Shown: one piece after another, positions 45,542 to 54,486 of the stretch
Position numbering within the stretch: the first letter of the stretch is position 1
Layout of the letters: the number at the start of each line of letters is the position of its first letter
NCBI RefSeq assembly: GCF_006980705.1
Contig: NZ_SBHO01000005.1
Coordinates: 109,543 to 173,542 of the forward strand
Reading direction: 5' to 3'
Length of the DNA stretch: 64,000 nt
DNA from: Tepidiphilus olei
GTDB lineage: Bacteria > Pseudomonadota > Gammaproteobacteria > Burkholderiales > Rhodocyclaceae
Program-made: the position numbers and the translations under genes
Notes under the pieces: generated by a model
The model's database searches: none
Told to the model about the DNA's origin: nothing
Seen by the model: the letters and a program-made list of their open reading frames with translations, nothing else

Positions 45542-45871
45542 ATGCCCGCCACCCTCGAAGCCGAATCGACGCTGACCGATCGCTATCAGACGACCGTGCC
45601 GGAAACCGTGCGCCGCGCGCTGCGCCTGGGCAAGCGCGACAAGATCCACTACACCATCCGCCCGAACGGTGAGGTGGTGCTCACGCGCGCGGCCCCCGGC
45701 GACAGCGACGACCCGGCGCTGATGCCGTTCCTCGGCTTCCTGGCCCGCGACATGGCCGAGCATCCCGAACGGCTCCAAGCGGTGGATGCCGGCCTCGCGC
45801 AACGCATCCAGGCGCTGGTCGGCGGTGTCGAGGTGGATCTCGAGGCTCCGCTGTCGGCGGATGATGAATGA
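45542..45871 (+). CDS. prlF: PrlF (SohA) antitoxin
   Basis: 109 residues. The N-terminal swapped-hairpin AbrB-type DNA-binding domain is visible (LEAESTLTDRYQTTVPETVR, LRLGKRDKIHYTIRPNGEVV). The C-terminal part (DPALMPFLGFLARDMAEHPE, RLQAVDAGLAQRIQALVGGV) is that of PrlF antitoxins. It is expected to bind and inhibit YhaV and to repress the operon. Its stop overlaps the toxin ATG (ATGA). Confidence 0.88.
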   Translation: MPATLEAESTLTDRYQTTVPETVRRALRLGKRDKIHYTIRPNGEVVLTRAAPGDSDDPALMPFLGFLARDMAEHPERLQAVDAGLAQRIQALVGGVEVDLEAPLSADDE

Positions 45872-46365
45872 GCGGCGCCCCGCTGGTCGTCAACGGCTGG
45901 GCCCTCTTCGCCCACCCGATCTTCCTCGACCAGCTTGACGCCCTGACCGCGCAGGTCGAGGCGCTCAGGCGCAAGGACCCGGCCGGCTACGCCAAGAAGA
46001 ACGCCACCAAGCGCCTGGCGGCCATCGCCAAGCTGGCGTTCGAGGTCATCCCTCAGGACCCCGCCCGGCCGGAGTACCGCCAGGGCGACACGCTTGGGCC
46101 CGAGCACAAGCACTGGTTCCGCGCCAAGTTCTTCCAGCAGTACCGGCTGTTCTTCCGCTACCACGCCCGGGCCAGGGTGATCGTCTACGCCTGGGTCAAC
46201 GACGAGGACACGAAGCGGGCCTACGACAGCGCCGACGACGCCTACCGGGTGTTCCGCAGGATGCTCAACAGCGGCCGCCCGCCGTCGGACTGGGGCCAGT
46301 TGCTGGCCGAAGCCCGTGCCGAGTCGGAGCGCCTTCGTCGGCTCGCGTCAGGGGGCGGGGCCTGA
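45868..46365 (+). CDS. yhaV: YhaV toxin
   Basis: 165 residues, translationally coupled to prlF. VNGWALFAHPIFLDQLDALT, KNATKRLAAIAKLAFEVIPQ, HWFRAKFFQQYRLFFRYH and VIVYAWVNDEDTKRAYDS are the YhaV ribonuclease pattern; YhaV cleaves mRNA in a translation-dependent way in E. coli. The sequence looks intact. It lies just before the BREX operon and could act as an addiction module for the island. Confidence 0.88.
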   Translation: MSGAPLVVNGWALFAHPIFLDQLDALTAQVEALRRKDPAGYAKKNATKRLAAIAKLAFEVIPQDPARPEYRQGDTLGPEHKHWFRAKFFQQYRLFFRYHARARVIVYAWVNDEDTKRAYDSADDAYRVFRRMLNSGRPPSDWGQLLAEARAESERLRRLASGGGA

Positions 46366-46506
46366 ATTGTCGTACCACTGAAGTTGGTCTTCCAACCGAT
46401 GCCACGCTGGGTGTTCGGCCACCGATCCCTGCATAGTGCCCTGGCTCACCTGCCGACCGCCTTGGCTATCTGTCATCCCCCCTCCCGCCGCTTGGCTGTT
46501 CAAAGA

Positions 46507-46536
46507 TGCACAAGTTTGACGTATCCTTGCTAAGAT
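46507..46536 (+). promoter_or_regulatory. Probable promoter of the BREX operon
   Basis: TGCACA (46507-46512), an 18-base spacer and TAAGAT (46531-46536) with an extended -10 TGC lie 44 bases before the first gene. GAGGAA precedes that gene's ATG. Confidence 0.5.
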
Positions 46537-46579
46537 TACCATCATCACCGGCCCCTGCCTGGTACCGGGTGAGGAAGCG

Positions 46580-46807
46580 ATGAAAGACGACACTGGAGAG
46601 ATATTCACGCTCGACGAGGTGGCTGCCTACCTCAAGGTAGGCAAACGCACGGTCTATCGCTTGGCGGCGGGCAGGAAGATCCCCGCATTCAAAGTCGGTG
46701 GCACGTGGCGATTCCGGCGCCAGGAAATCGACCTGTGGATCAAGAAGCAGACGGCGGAAGCCCAGGGCGACGATGGTCCTGGCGGGGCTCATGGCGGCAA
46801 TGGGTGA
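46580..46807 (+). CDS. Small helix-turn-helix protein at the head of the BREX operon
   Basis: 75 residues: MKDDTGEIFTLDEVAAYLKV, GKRTVYRLAAGRKIPAFKVG and WRFRRQEIDLWIKKQ form a complete excisionase/MerR-like (HTH_17) DNA-binding domain, followed by a Gly-rich tail. It is preceded by GAGGAAGCG. brxF starts 11 bases after its stop. It is probably the local regulator of the operon, but this is inferred only from position. Confidence 0.75.
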   Translation: MKDDTGEIFTLDEVAAYLKVGKRTVYRLAAGRKIPAFKVGGTWRFRRQEIDLWIKKQTAEAQGDDGPGGAHGGNG

Positions 46808-46818
46808 AGGGCTGCCGG

Positions 46819-47286
46819 ATGCTCACACGACTGGACCGTCTCGTAGACGAAATCGCGGCCCTGCACAGCAAGCTGATCCTGCTTGTTGGGCGCCCTGGAT
46901 GCGGCAAGAGCGCGCTGCTGGCCGAGCTGGCCAATCAGCGCGGTATGAAGGTAATGAATGTCGGAGCGGTGTTGGGAAAGCGTCTCGCGGCGCTGCCGCA
47001 GCGGCAACGGGCGCTCCAGGCCAACGTCGCCCTGCGGGAGCTGGCAGATGAATATGCAAGCGGCGATCTACTCCTGCTCGACAACATCGAGCTGCTGTTT
47101 GATCAGTCGCTCAAGCTCGATCCGCTGGATCTGCTCAAGCGCCACGCTCATGCCCGGCGTGTGGTGGCGGTGTGGCCGGGAGAGTTACGGGATGGCCGCC
47201 TGATCTACGCGGAGATGGGGCATCCGGAATATCAGGACTACGGCCTCGACGGCCTGGTCCCGTTCGAGATTGAAACGGTGGGGTAA
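46819..47286 (+). CDS. brxF: BrxF, small P-loop ATPase of type 3 BREX
   Basis: 155 residues from the ATG at 46819, preceded by GAAGGG eight bases upstream. The Walker A loop is GRPGCGKS (24-31) and the Walker B strand is LLLLDNIELLF around residue 80. The length, and its place immediately before the large BrxC ATPase, match BrxF, the first conserved gene of type 3 BREX loci. Its biochemical role is not established. It ends 12 bases before brxC. Confidence 0.82.
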   Translation: MLTRLDRLVDEIAALHSKLILLVGRPGCGKSALLAELANQRGMKVMNVGAVLGKRLAALPQRQRALQANVALRELADEYASGDLLLLDNIELLFDQSLKLDPLDLLKRHAHARRVVAVWPGELRDGRLIYAEMGHPEYQDYGLDGLVPFEIETVG

Positions 47287-47298
47287 AGAGGAAAACGC

Positions 47299-50200
47299 AT
47301 GCGCTACGGGGATCTCATTCAGTTCGAGCCGATCGAGTCGGTCATTCAGCTGCTCGACGCCAACCGGCCCGATGAGGCAAAGAAGCTCGTCGCCACCTAC
47401 GTCATTTCCGACGACATGGCCGAGCGGATCACCAAGCAGATGATCCCGCAGCTCTCGTTCGACGAATCGGTCGACCACAAGGGTGTGCTCGTGGTCGGCA
47501 ACTACGGCACCGGTAAGTCGCACTTGATGTCGGTGCTCTCGCTGATTGCCGAGGACGCTGCCTACGTCCCGATGATCCACCACCCCAAGGTCGCGGAGGC
47601 TGCCGGTTCGATCGCCGGCAAGTTCAAGGTGCACCGTATCGAGATCTCCAGCCAGATGTCCCTGCGCGACATCATCACGCAGGAGCTCGAGATCTTCCTG
47701 GAGAACCAGGGCGTCAGCTACGCATTCCCGCCGGCCGACAAAGTGGTCAACAACAAGGCCGCCTTCGAGGAGATGATGGCTGCCTTCGACGAGGTGCACC
47801 CCAACCATGGGGTCCTCCTCGTCGTTGACGAGTTCCTCGAATACCTGCGCTCCCGCAAGGACCACGACCTGGTGCTGGATCTGTCCTTCCTGCGCGAGAT
47901 CGGCGAAGTCACCAAGCACCTGCGTTTCCGCTTTGTGGCCGGCGTGCAGGAAGCCATCTTCGACAGCAGCCGCTTCCAGCATGTGGCCGACAGTCTGCGC
48001 CGCGTGAACGAGCGCTTTACCCAGGTCCTGCTGGCCCGCCAGGACGTGAGCTTTGTGGTGGCGGAGCGTCTGCTCAAGAAGTCGGCGGACCAGCAGCACA
48101 AGATCCGCACCTACCTCACGCCTTTCGCCAAGTTCTACAGCAACATGAACGAGCGGATGGATGAGTATGTCCGCCTGTTTCCCGTCCATCCGGACTACAT
48201 CGGCACCTTCGAGCGGCTGATCTTCACCGAAAAGCGCGGCGCGCTGGTCACTTTGCGCGACCAGATCCAGGCTCTCCTGGATGAGGAGGTGCCGACCGAT
48301 CGCCCCGGCTTGATCGGCTACGACAAGTTCTGGGACACGGTCACCTCCAACTCGGTGCTGCGATCAGACCCGAATATCGGCCCAGTATTGAAGGTGGCCG
48401 AGGTGCTCTCCGAGCGCGTACAGAAGGCCTTCACTCGCCCCGCTTACAAGGCGATGGCCATGCGGGTGATCAAGGGGCTGTCCGTGCACCGCCTGACGAC
48501 CGGCGGCGACATCTACGTACCGGTAGGCCCAACGGCCGAGGAACTGCGTGACACGCTTTGCCTGTACCAGCCCGGCATCGAGGATATGGGTGGTGAGCCC
48601 GCCGACGACCTGCTGACCGCCGTGCAGACGACCCTGCGTGAGATCGTCAAGACGGTCAACGGCCAGTTCATCTCCAAGGCACCGGACACCGAGCAGTACT
48701 ACCTCGATCTCAAAAAGGACGTCGACTACGACGCCCAGATCGAGAAGCGCGCCGAAGCCCTGTCGGACGACGCGCTGGACCGCGCTTACTACAGCGCGCT
48801 CATGCAGCTCATGGAATGCACCGATGAGCATGCCTACGTCAGCGGCTACAAGATCTGGCAACACCAGGTCGAATGGCAGGAACGCCGCGTGGAGCGCAAC
48901 GGCTACCTGTTCCTCGGAGCGCCCAACGATCGGCCGACCGCCCAGCCCGAGCGCGACTTCTATATCTATTTCATCCAGCCGTTCGAGCCGCCTCGTTTTC
49001 GCGACGAAGCCAAGCCGGACGAGGTGTTCTTCCGGTTGAAGGGTCTGGATGACGCGATCAAGCGTCATCTCTCGTTCTACGCCGCAGCCCAGGAACTGGC
49101 ATCGACCGCTAGCGGTGCGGCGAAGGCCGTCTACCTGGACAAGGCCAAGGATGCCCTGCGCGACATGAGCAAGTGGCTGCAGGACAAGCAGATGACCGCC
49201 TTCGAAGTCACCTACCAGGGCAAGACCAAGACCCTGCAGGAATGGGCCAAGGGCGTGTCGATGCGCGACAAGCTCCGGTTGGGGCCGGATGAGCGCGCCA
49301 ACTTCCGCGACATCGTCAACGTAACTGCCGGCCTTGCCCTCGGCACCCACTTCGCGGATCTGGCGCCGGAATATCCGACCTTCTCGGTGCTGGTCACCGA
49401 ATCCAACCGCAAGCAGCTCATCACCAATGCTCTCAGGGCGCTGGCGGGCGGCACGCGCACCAAGGACGCCATCGCCATCCTCGATGCGTTGGAGATGCTG
49501 GACGGCGATCGCATCGAGCCCACGCGATCCAAGTACGCGCAGGAAGTGCTGAACCGGTTGAAGGCCAAAGGTCACGGCCAGGTGCTCAACCGCAGCGAGC
49601 TCATCAGCGGCGCCACCGACGTCGAGTACTTCGCGCCCGTGCGTTTCCGCCTGGAACCCGACCTGCTCGTGGCGGTGCTGGCCAGCCTGGTCTACTCGGG
49701 CGACATCGTGCTGGCGATTACCGGCGACAAGATCGACGCCGGCAAGCTGTCGCTCCTGGCCGAACGATCCTTGGACGACCTGATCCAGTTCAAGCACATC
49801 GAACCGCCCAAGGAAATCAATGTCGCCGTCCTGCGCTCGCTGTTCGAGCTGCTGGGATTGCCCAGTGGCTTGGCTCAGATGGCGACTCAGGGCAAGGAGG
49901 AGCCCGTCAAGGAGCTGCTGGATGCGGTCGCCAAGTTGGTCAACCGCGTGCTGACCGTCGGCACCGACCTGCGGAATCGCCTCAGCTTCTGGGGTCAATC
50001 CCTGCTGCGCGAAGAAGAGCTGCGCGACAGACAACAGAGGCTGGAAGCACTCAAGGGCTTCCTGGAAGGGCTGTCGCCCTACAACACTATCGGCAAGCTC
50101 AAGAATCTGCGCATCACCCAGGACGACATCGAGACTCAGAAGAAGAACCTCGATGCGCTTGCCGCAGTGGAGAGACTGCGTGACCTGGTTGCCGAGCTGG

Positions 50201-51024
50201 GCAATGTTGCCGCCTACCTCTCCCAAGCCGAAATGGTGCTGCCCGGCGATCATCCCTGGGTACAGCAGGCACAGGCTGCCCGCAAGGACATTCTCGACAA
50301 GCTCGCCGAGGACCGCAGTGCGCAGCATGCCGCTGAATACCGCCAGCGTCTGGCCACGTTGAAGAAGGACTACATCACCGCCTACGTGGCGCAACACAGC
50401 AAGGCCCGGCTCGGCGTGGCAGAGGACAAGACCAAGTCCGCTCTGCGCAAGGATCTGCGCATGGTGACCCTGCGCGCCTTGGCTGGCATCTCCCTCATGC
50501 CCACCGGCCAGCTCACCACCTTCGAAGACAGACTGGACAAGCTCAAGAGCTGCGCATCCCTGGTGGAAAGGGAGCTGGAAACAAGCCCGGTATGCCCGCA
50601 CTGCGGTTTTCGCCCCGCCAACGAACAGGGCGACCTGCTGCCGGCCGCCAACGTGCTCAAGGCCCTGGACGACGAACTCGATCGTCTCCTGGAAGGGTGG
50701 CAGCGAACCCTACTGGACAACCTAGATGACCCGATCATTCAAGCGAACTTCGAACTGCTTAGACCTAAGCAGCGTGACCTGATCAAGGGCTTCCTTGCGT
50801 CGAAAGCCTTGCCGGATCCGGTCACGCCCGAGTTCGTCGCAGCGGTTCAGGAAGCGCTGTCCGGCCTCGAAAAGATCGTGGTCACCGGCGACGACATCAA
50901 GAGGGCGCTGCTCGCTGGTGGATCCCCCGCGACGCCCGAGGATCTGCGCAAGCGTTTCGAGTCGTTCCTGAGCGAGCGCTGCAAGGGCAAGGATGCCGGC
51001 AAGTTGCGGTTTGTCATCGACTGA
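47299..51024 (+). CDS. brxC: BrxC, large ATPase of the BREX system
   Basis: 1241 residues. Walker A is [13 protein letters not shown] (GNYGTGKS at 67-74), Walker B is [12 protein letters not shown] around residue 172-181, and [15 protein letters not shown] follows as a sensor-like stretch. The rest is a long helical region, and near residue 1098 a CPHCGF pair suggests a small zinc ribbon. The profile fits the DUF6079/BrxC group. BrxC proteins are essential for BREX defence and probably work as ATP-driven scaffolds with PglX and PglZ. The gene looks full length. Confidence 0.9.
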   Translation: MRYGDLIQFEPIESVIQLLDANRPDEAKKLVATYVISDDMAERITKQMIPQLSFDESVDHKGVLVVGNYGTGKSHLMSVLSLIAEDAAYVPMIHHPKVAEAAGSIAGKFKVHRIEISSQMSLRDIITQELEIFLENQGVSYAFPPADKVVNNKAAFEEMMAAFDEVHPNHGVLLVVDEFLEYLRSRKDHDLVLDLSFLREIGEVTKHLRFRFVAGVQEAIFDSSRFQHVADSLRRVNERFTQVLLARQDVSFVVAERLLKKSADQQHKIRTYLTPFAKFYSNMNERMDEYVRLFPVHPDYIGTFERLIFTEKRGALVTLRDQIQALLDEEVPTDRPGLIGYDKFWDTVTSNSVLRSDPNIGPVLKVAEVLSERVQKAFTRPAYKAMAMRVIKGLSVHRLTTGGDIYVPVGPTAEELRDTLCLYQPGIEDMGGEPADDLLTAVQTTLREIVKTVNGQFISKAPDTEQYYLDLKKDVDYDAQIEKRAEALSDDALDRAYYSALMQLMECTDEHAYVSGYKIWQHQVEWQERRVERNGYLFLGAPNDRPTAQPERDFYIYFIQPFEPPRFRDEAKPDEVFFRLKGLDDAIKRHLSFYAAAQELASTASGAAKAVYLDKAKDALRDMSKWLQDKQMTAFEVTYQGKTKTLQEWAKGVSMRDKLRLGPDERANFRDIVNVTAGLALGTHFADLAPEYPTFSVLVTESNRKQLITNALRALAGGTRTKDAIAILDALEMLDGDRIEPTRSKYAQEVLNRLKAKGHGQVLNRSELISGATDVEYFAPVRFRLEPDLLVAVLASLVYSGDIVLAITGDKIDAGKLSLLAERSLDDLIQFKHIEPPKEINVAVLRSLFELLGLPSGLAQMATQGKEEPVKELLDAVAKLVNRVLTVGTDLRNRLSFWGQSLLREEELRDRQQRLEALKGFLEGLSPYNTIGKLKNLRITQDDIETQKKNLDALAAVERLRDLVAELGNVAAYLSQAEMVLPGDHPWVQQAQAARKDILDKLAEDRSAQHAAEYRQRLATLKKDYITAYVAQHSKARLGVAEDKTKSALRKDLRMVTLRALAGISLMPTGQLTTFEDRLDKLKSCASLVERELETSPVCPHCGFRPANEQGDLLPAANVLKALDDELDRLLEGWQRTLLDNLDDPIIQANFELLRPKQRDLIKGFLASKALPDPVTPEFVAAVQEALSGLEKIVVTGDDIKRALLAGGSPATPEDLRKRFESFLSERCKGKDAGKLRFVID

Positions 51025-51036
51025 TGCGCGGCGAAG

Positions 51037-51702
51037 ATGAGCCCGGTAATTGATGTGAGCCAGATAACGATGCCCGCCAACTTGTCCGAATGGCTGACGC
51101 TCGCGAACGTCCTATTGACCGCGATATTCGCCGGCCTGACGTTCTTCATCCTGCGCGCAAACCGTGCGGCCGTTGCAGCAATGCGCGACCAGATGGCTGA
51201 CCAGAATCGGCCCTATGTCTGCGTGACGGTACAGGTTCGTCTCGGGACACCGGTGTTGCAGCTGCTTATCAGGAACGTCGGCCGCTCGCCAGCGGAGAAC
51301 CTTCGATTGCATATCGACCGGGACTTCTACCAGTTCGGGGAGCGGTCGAAGGCGCGCAATCTGGCCGAGCATTCTGCGTTTACCAAGCCGATCGACTGTC
51401 TTCCGCCGATGTCGGAACTGCTCTTCGATCTCGGTATGGGATTCAAGATCTTCGCGGAGGACGCCGATCCTGTAGTCTGTCCGCTCACCTTTGTTGTCTC
51501 GGCCGAATACTGGCACGGCAAGAGCAAGTACAGCGAAAAAACGCATGTTGATCTGCAGCCCTACATCGGCACCAGCGTTCCCTACCATCCAGTAGTGGAC
51601 GAACTGCAGCGAGTCAGAAAATCCATCGACAACCTCAGTGGTGCAGTCAAGCAGTCTGCGAATTCACTGATTCAGGCCGGCCGCGCCGAGAACAAAGAAT
51701 GA
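51037..51702 (+). CDS. Single-span membrane protein inserted between brxC and pglXI
   Basis: 221 residues. A hydrophobic span near the N-terminus (LANVLLTAIFAGLTFFIL, about residues 22-39) is followed by a charged stretch (RANRAAVAAMRDQMADQNRP) and a soluble domain rich in beta strands (VCVTVQVRLGTPVLQLLIRN, VVCPLTFVVSAEYWHG), then a short coiled coil at the end (LQRVRKSIDNLSGAV). It begins 12 bases after brxC, and its stop overlaps the pglXI ATG, so it is a coupled operon member. It is not one of the six canonical type 3 BREX genes. Role unknown; membrane anchoring or phage-entry sensing are guesses. Confidence 0.75.
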   Translation: MSPVIDVSQITMPANLSEWLTLANVLLTAIFAGLTFFILRANRAAVAAMRDQMADQNRPYVCVTVQVRLGTPVLQLLIRNVGRSPAENLRLHIDRDFYQFGERSKARNLAEHSAFTKPIDCLPPMSELLFDLGMGFKIFAEDADPVVCPLTFVVSAEYWHGKSKYSEKTHVDLQPYIGTSVPYHPVVDELQRVRKSIDNLSGAVKQSANSLIQAGRAENKE

Positions 51703-54467
51703 GCACCCTATTCAAGAGCACAAAAGGCGATAACGCCCCCGTCGAATGCCTGGGCCTGTCCTTTCCCAACGACCAGGCGCGCCGTGATCACTTTCTCAAG
51801 CTGCTCGCCGAAAAGCTGAAGGACCCGGAATTCCGCAAGCAGGAAGGTTTTCCGCAGGGAACGGATGAGGCCATCCTCGCCATGTCCGATCCGCCGTACT
51901 ACACCGCCTGCCCGAACCCGTGGCTCGCGGACTTCGTCAAGCACTACGGCAAGCCCTACGACCCGAACGAACCGTACCGGCGCGAACCGCTGGCCATCGA
52001 CGTCTCGGTGGGCAAGACCGACCCGATCTACAAGGCGCATTCCTACCACACCAAGGTGCCGCACCTGGCCATCGTGCCGTCGATCCTGCACTACACGCAG
52101 CCGGGCGACCTCGTGCTCGATGGCTTCGCGGGTTCGGGCATGACGGGCGTGGCCGCGCAATGGTGCGGATCGGCGCCAGCCAGCTACCGGCACGAGATCG
52201 AGATGGCTTGGAAGAAGGAAGGCCGACCGGCGCCCAGGTGGGGCGCGCGGCGTGTGGTCCTGAACGACCTGTCGCCCGCGGCCACCTTCATCGCCGCCAA
52301 CTACAACCTGCCGTTCGATGTGGACGCCTTCGCCAGGGCAGGCAAGCAACTGCTCGATGAGCTGGAAGCCGAAATCGGCTGGATGTACGAGACCCTGCAC
52401 TCGGACGGCAAGACCAAGGGGCGGATCGAGTATACGGTCTGGAGTCAGCTCTATAGCTGCCCCGAGTGCGCCGGCGAAGTGAATTTCACCGAGGAGGCGT
52501 TGGATGAGGAGTCCAAGCGAGTCAAGGACGCCTTTCCCTGCCCGCATTGCGGTGCCGAGCTCACCAAGTCTCGGCTCGAACGACTGTATTCGACCAAGCT
52601 TGACCCGAGCACAGGCAAGACGATCCAGGTACCCAAACGTGCGGCGACACTGATCTCCTACAGTGTCGGCAAGACCCGCTACGAGAAGAAGCCGACCGCC
52701 GACGACCTGGTAGTCCTCCAGCGTATCGAGGCATTGCTGCTGCCATCCCAGGTGCCGACCATCGAAATCCCGCCCATGCACATGACGCACGAGCGGGCAC
52801 GCATGGACTACGCGGGAGTCACCCACATCCACCACTTCTTCCTGCCCCGCGCCGCGCAGGCCATGGGCAAGCTATGGGAAAAGGCAAAGGCGCATCCCGA
52901 TGCGCGCATCCGGGCGTTCTTGCTGTTCATGGTGGAGCAAGGGATAGGCCCCATGTCCGTGCTCAACCGATACCGCGCAAATCAAACCTCTCAATCCAAT
53001 CAAATACTGACTGGTGTTTATTACGTTCCATCGCAAATAGCCGAAATATCGGTTTCCTATCGTTTTGCAAGTAAGCTGAATCAACTGGTCAAAACCTTCC
53101 GCTCGCTAGAAGTCGGCGCTGGCCAGACGGCGATCAGCACCGGCACGGCTGCCCGGCTGTCGCTGCCCGACGATTCGGTGGATTACATCTTCACCGACCC
53201 GCCGTTTGGCGAGAACATCTACTACGCCGATCTCAACTTCCTGGTCGAGTCATGGCACGGCGTGGTGACCGACGCCCAGCCGGAGGCCATCATCGACCGC
53301 TTCAAGCACAAGGCGCTGCCCGAGTACCAGCATTTGATGCAGCGCTGTTTCGCCGAATACCACCGCGTGCTCAAGCCCGGCCGCTGGATGACCGTGGTGT
53401 TCTCCAACAGCCGCGCCTCCGTCTGGAACGCCATCCAGGTGGCCTTGCAGCAGGCCGGGTTCGTCGTGGCCGAGGTCACCGCCCTGGACAAGGTGCAAGG
53501 CAGCTATCGGCAGGTGACGTCCACGACAGCCGTGAAGCAAGACCTGGTGATCTCCGCCTACAAGCCCAACGGCGGGCTGGAGCAGCGCTTTGCCGAGCGC
53601 GGCGCGTCCGAAGCCTCGGCCTGGGATTTTGTGCAGACGCACCTTCGATATCTCCCGGTGGCCAAGACCAAGCACGGCGAATTGGAGTTCATCGTCGAGC
53701 GCGACCCGCGGCGTATCTACGACCGGATGGTGGCCTGGTTCGTGCGCCACGATGCGCCGGTGCCCCTGTCGTCGGACGAGTTCTTGAGTGGCCTGCGCAG
53801 CCGCTTTCCAGAGCGCGACGGTATGGTCTTCCTGCCCGAGCAGGTGGCCGAGTACGACAAGAAGCGCGCGCAAACCGCCCAGGCGCCGCAGATGGAGCTG
53901 TTCGTTTCCGACGAGCGCAGCGCCATCGACTGGTTGGCTGACTTCCTGAAAAGACGTCCCTCGACTTACCAGGAGATTCACCCTGAGTTCACCACCCAAC
54001 TCGGCGCCGGCTGGAAGAAGCATGAGGCCAAGCCGGAGCTGATGGCGCTCTTGGACAACAACTTCCTGAAGTACGACGGATCGGGGGAAGTCCCGAGCCA
54101 GATCCACGCTTACCTTTCGTCCAACTTCAAAGAGCTGCGCGGGCTGGAGAAGAGCGACCCACGCCTGATCACCAAGGCCAAGGATCGCTGGTACGTGCCG
54201 GATCCGAACAAGGCGCAGGATCTGGAGAAGAAGCGCGAAAAGGCACTGCTGAAGGAGTTCGAGCAATACCAGCAACACAGCGGCCGCAAGCTCAAGGAGT
54301 TCCGGCTGGAGGTGCTGCGCGCCGGCTTCAAGGACGCATGGAGCAAGAAGGACTACGCAACCATCATCAAGGTCGCCCAGAAGATCCCGGACGAGGCGCT
54401 GCAGGAAGACGAGAAGCTGCTGCTCTGGTATGACCAGGCGCTGACGCGCACGGAGGCTGGTTCCTGA
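51699..54467 (+). CDS. pglXI: PglXI, BREX adenine-specific DNA methyltransferase
   Basis: 922 residues. An early motif IV-like SDPPYYTACPNPW (~residue 62) precedes the SAM-binding LVLDGFAGSGMTGVA (~137). A four-cysteine zinc ribbon (YSCPECAGEVNF and FPCPHCGAEL) follows. A second catalytic segment, IFTDPPFGENIYY, lies near 498. The arrangement matches DUF1156-like BREX type 3 methyltransferases. It should methylate a non-palindromic adenine site to mark self DNA. The stretch at about 52975-53090 is conspicuously AT-rich compared with the rest of the gene. The gene overlaps the membrane-protein gene by four bases and ends 19 bases before the AlbA_2 gene. Confidence 0.9.
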   Translation: MSTLFKSTKGDNAPVECLGLSFPNDQARRDHFLKLLAEKLKDPEFRKQEGFPQGTDEAILAMSDPPYYTACPNPWLADFVKHYGKPYDPNEPYRREPLAIDVSVGKTDPIYKAHSYHTKVPHLAIVPSILHYTQPGDLVLDGFAGSGMTGVAAQWCGSAPASYRHEIEMAWKKEGRPAPRWGARRVVLNDLSPAATFIAANYNLPFDVDAFARAGKQLLDELEAEIGWMYETLHSDGKTKGRIEYTVWSQLYSCPECAGEVNFTEEALDEESKRVKDAFPCPHCGAELTKSRLERLYSTKLDPSTGKTIQVPKRAATLISYSVGKTRYEKKPTADDLVVLQRIEALLLPSQVPTIEIPPMHMTHERARMDYAGVTHIHHFFLPRAAQAMGKLWEKAKAHPDARIRAFLLFMVEQGIGPMSVLNRYRANQTSQSNQILTGVYYVPSQIAEISVSYRFASKLNQLVKTFRSLEVGAGQTAISTGTAARLSLPDDSVDYIFTDPPFGENIYYADLNFLVESWHGVVTDAQPEAIIDRFKHKALPEYQHLMQRCFAEYHRVLKPGRWMTVVFSNSRASVWNAIQVALQQAGFVVAEVTALDKVQGSYRQVTSTTAVKQDLVISAYKPNGGLEQRFAERGASEASAWDFVQTHLRYLPVAKTKHGELEFIVERDPRRIYDRMVAWFVRHDAPVPLSSDEFLSGLRSRFPERDGMVFLPEQVAEYDKKRAQTAQAPQMELFVSDERSAIDWLADFLKRRPSTYQEIHPEFTTQLGAGWKKHEAKPELMALLDNNFLKYDGSGEVPSQIHAYLSSNFKELRGLEKSDPRLITKAKDRWYVPDPNKAQDLEKKREKALLKEFEQYQQHSGRKLKEFRLEVLRAGFKDAWSKKDYATIIKVAQKIPDEALQEDEKLLLWYDQALTRTEAGS

Positions 54468-54486
54468 TGGCGATTGAGGTGCCACG

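Noticed and set aside
48364..50601. 745-codon minus-strand frame opposite brxC
   Set aside because: Antisense shadow of a long GC-rich gene; no start with a ribosome binding site and no recognisable domain.
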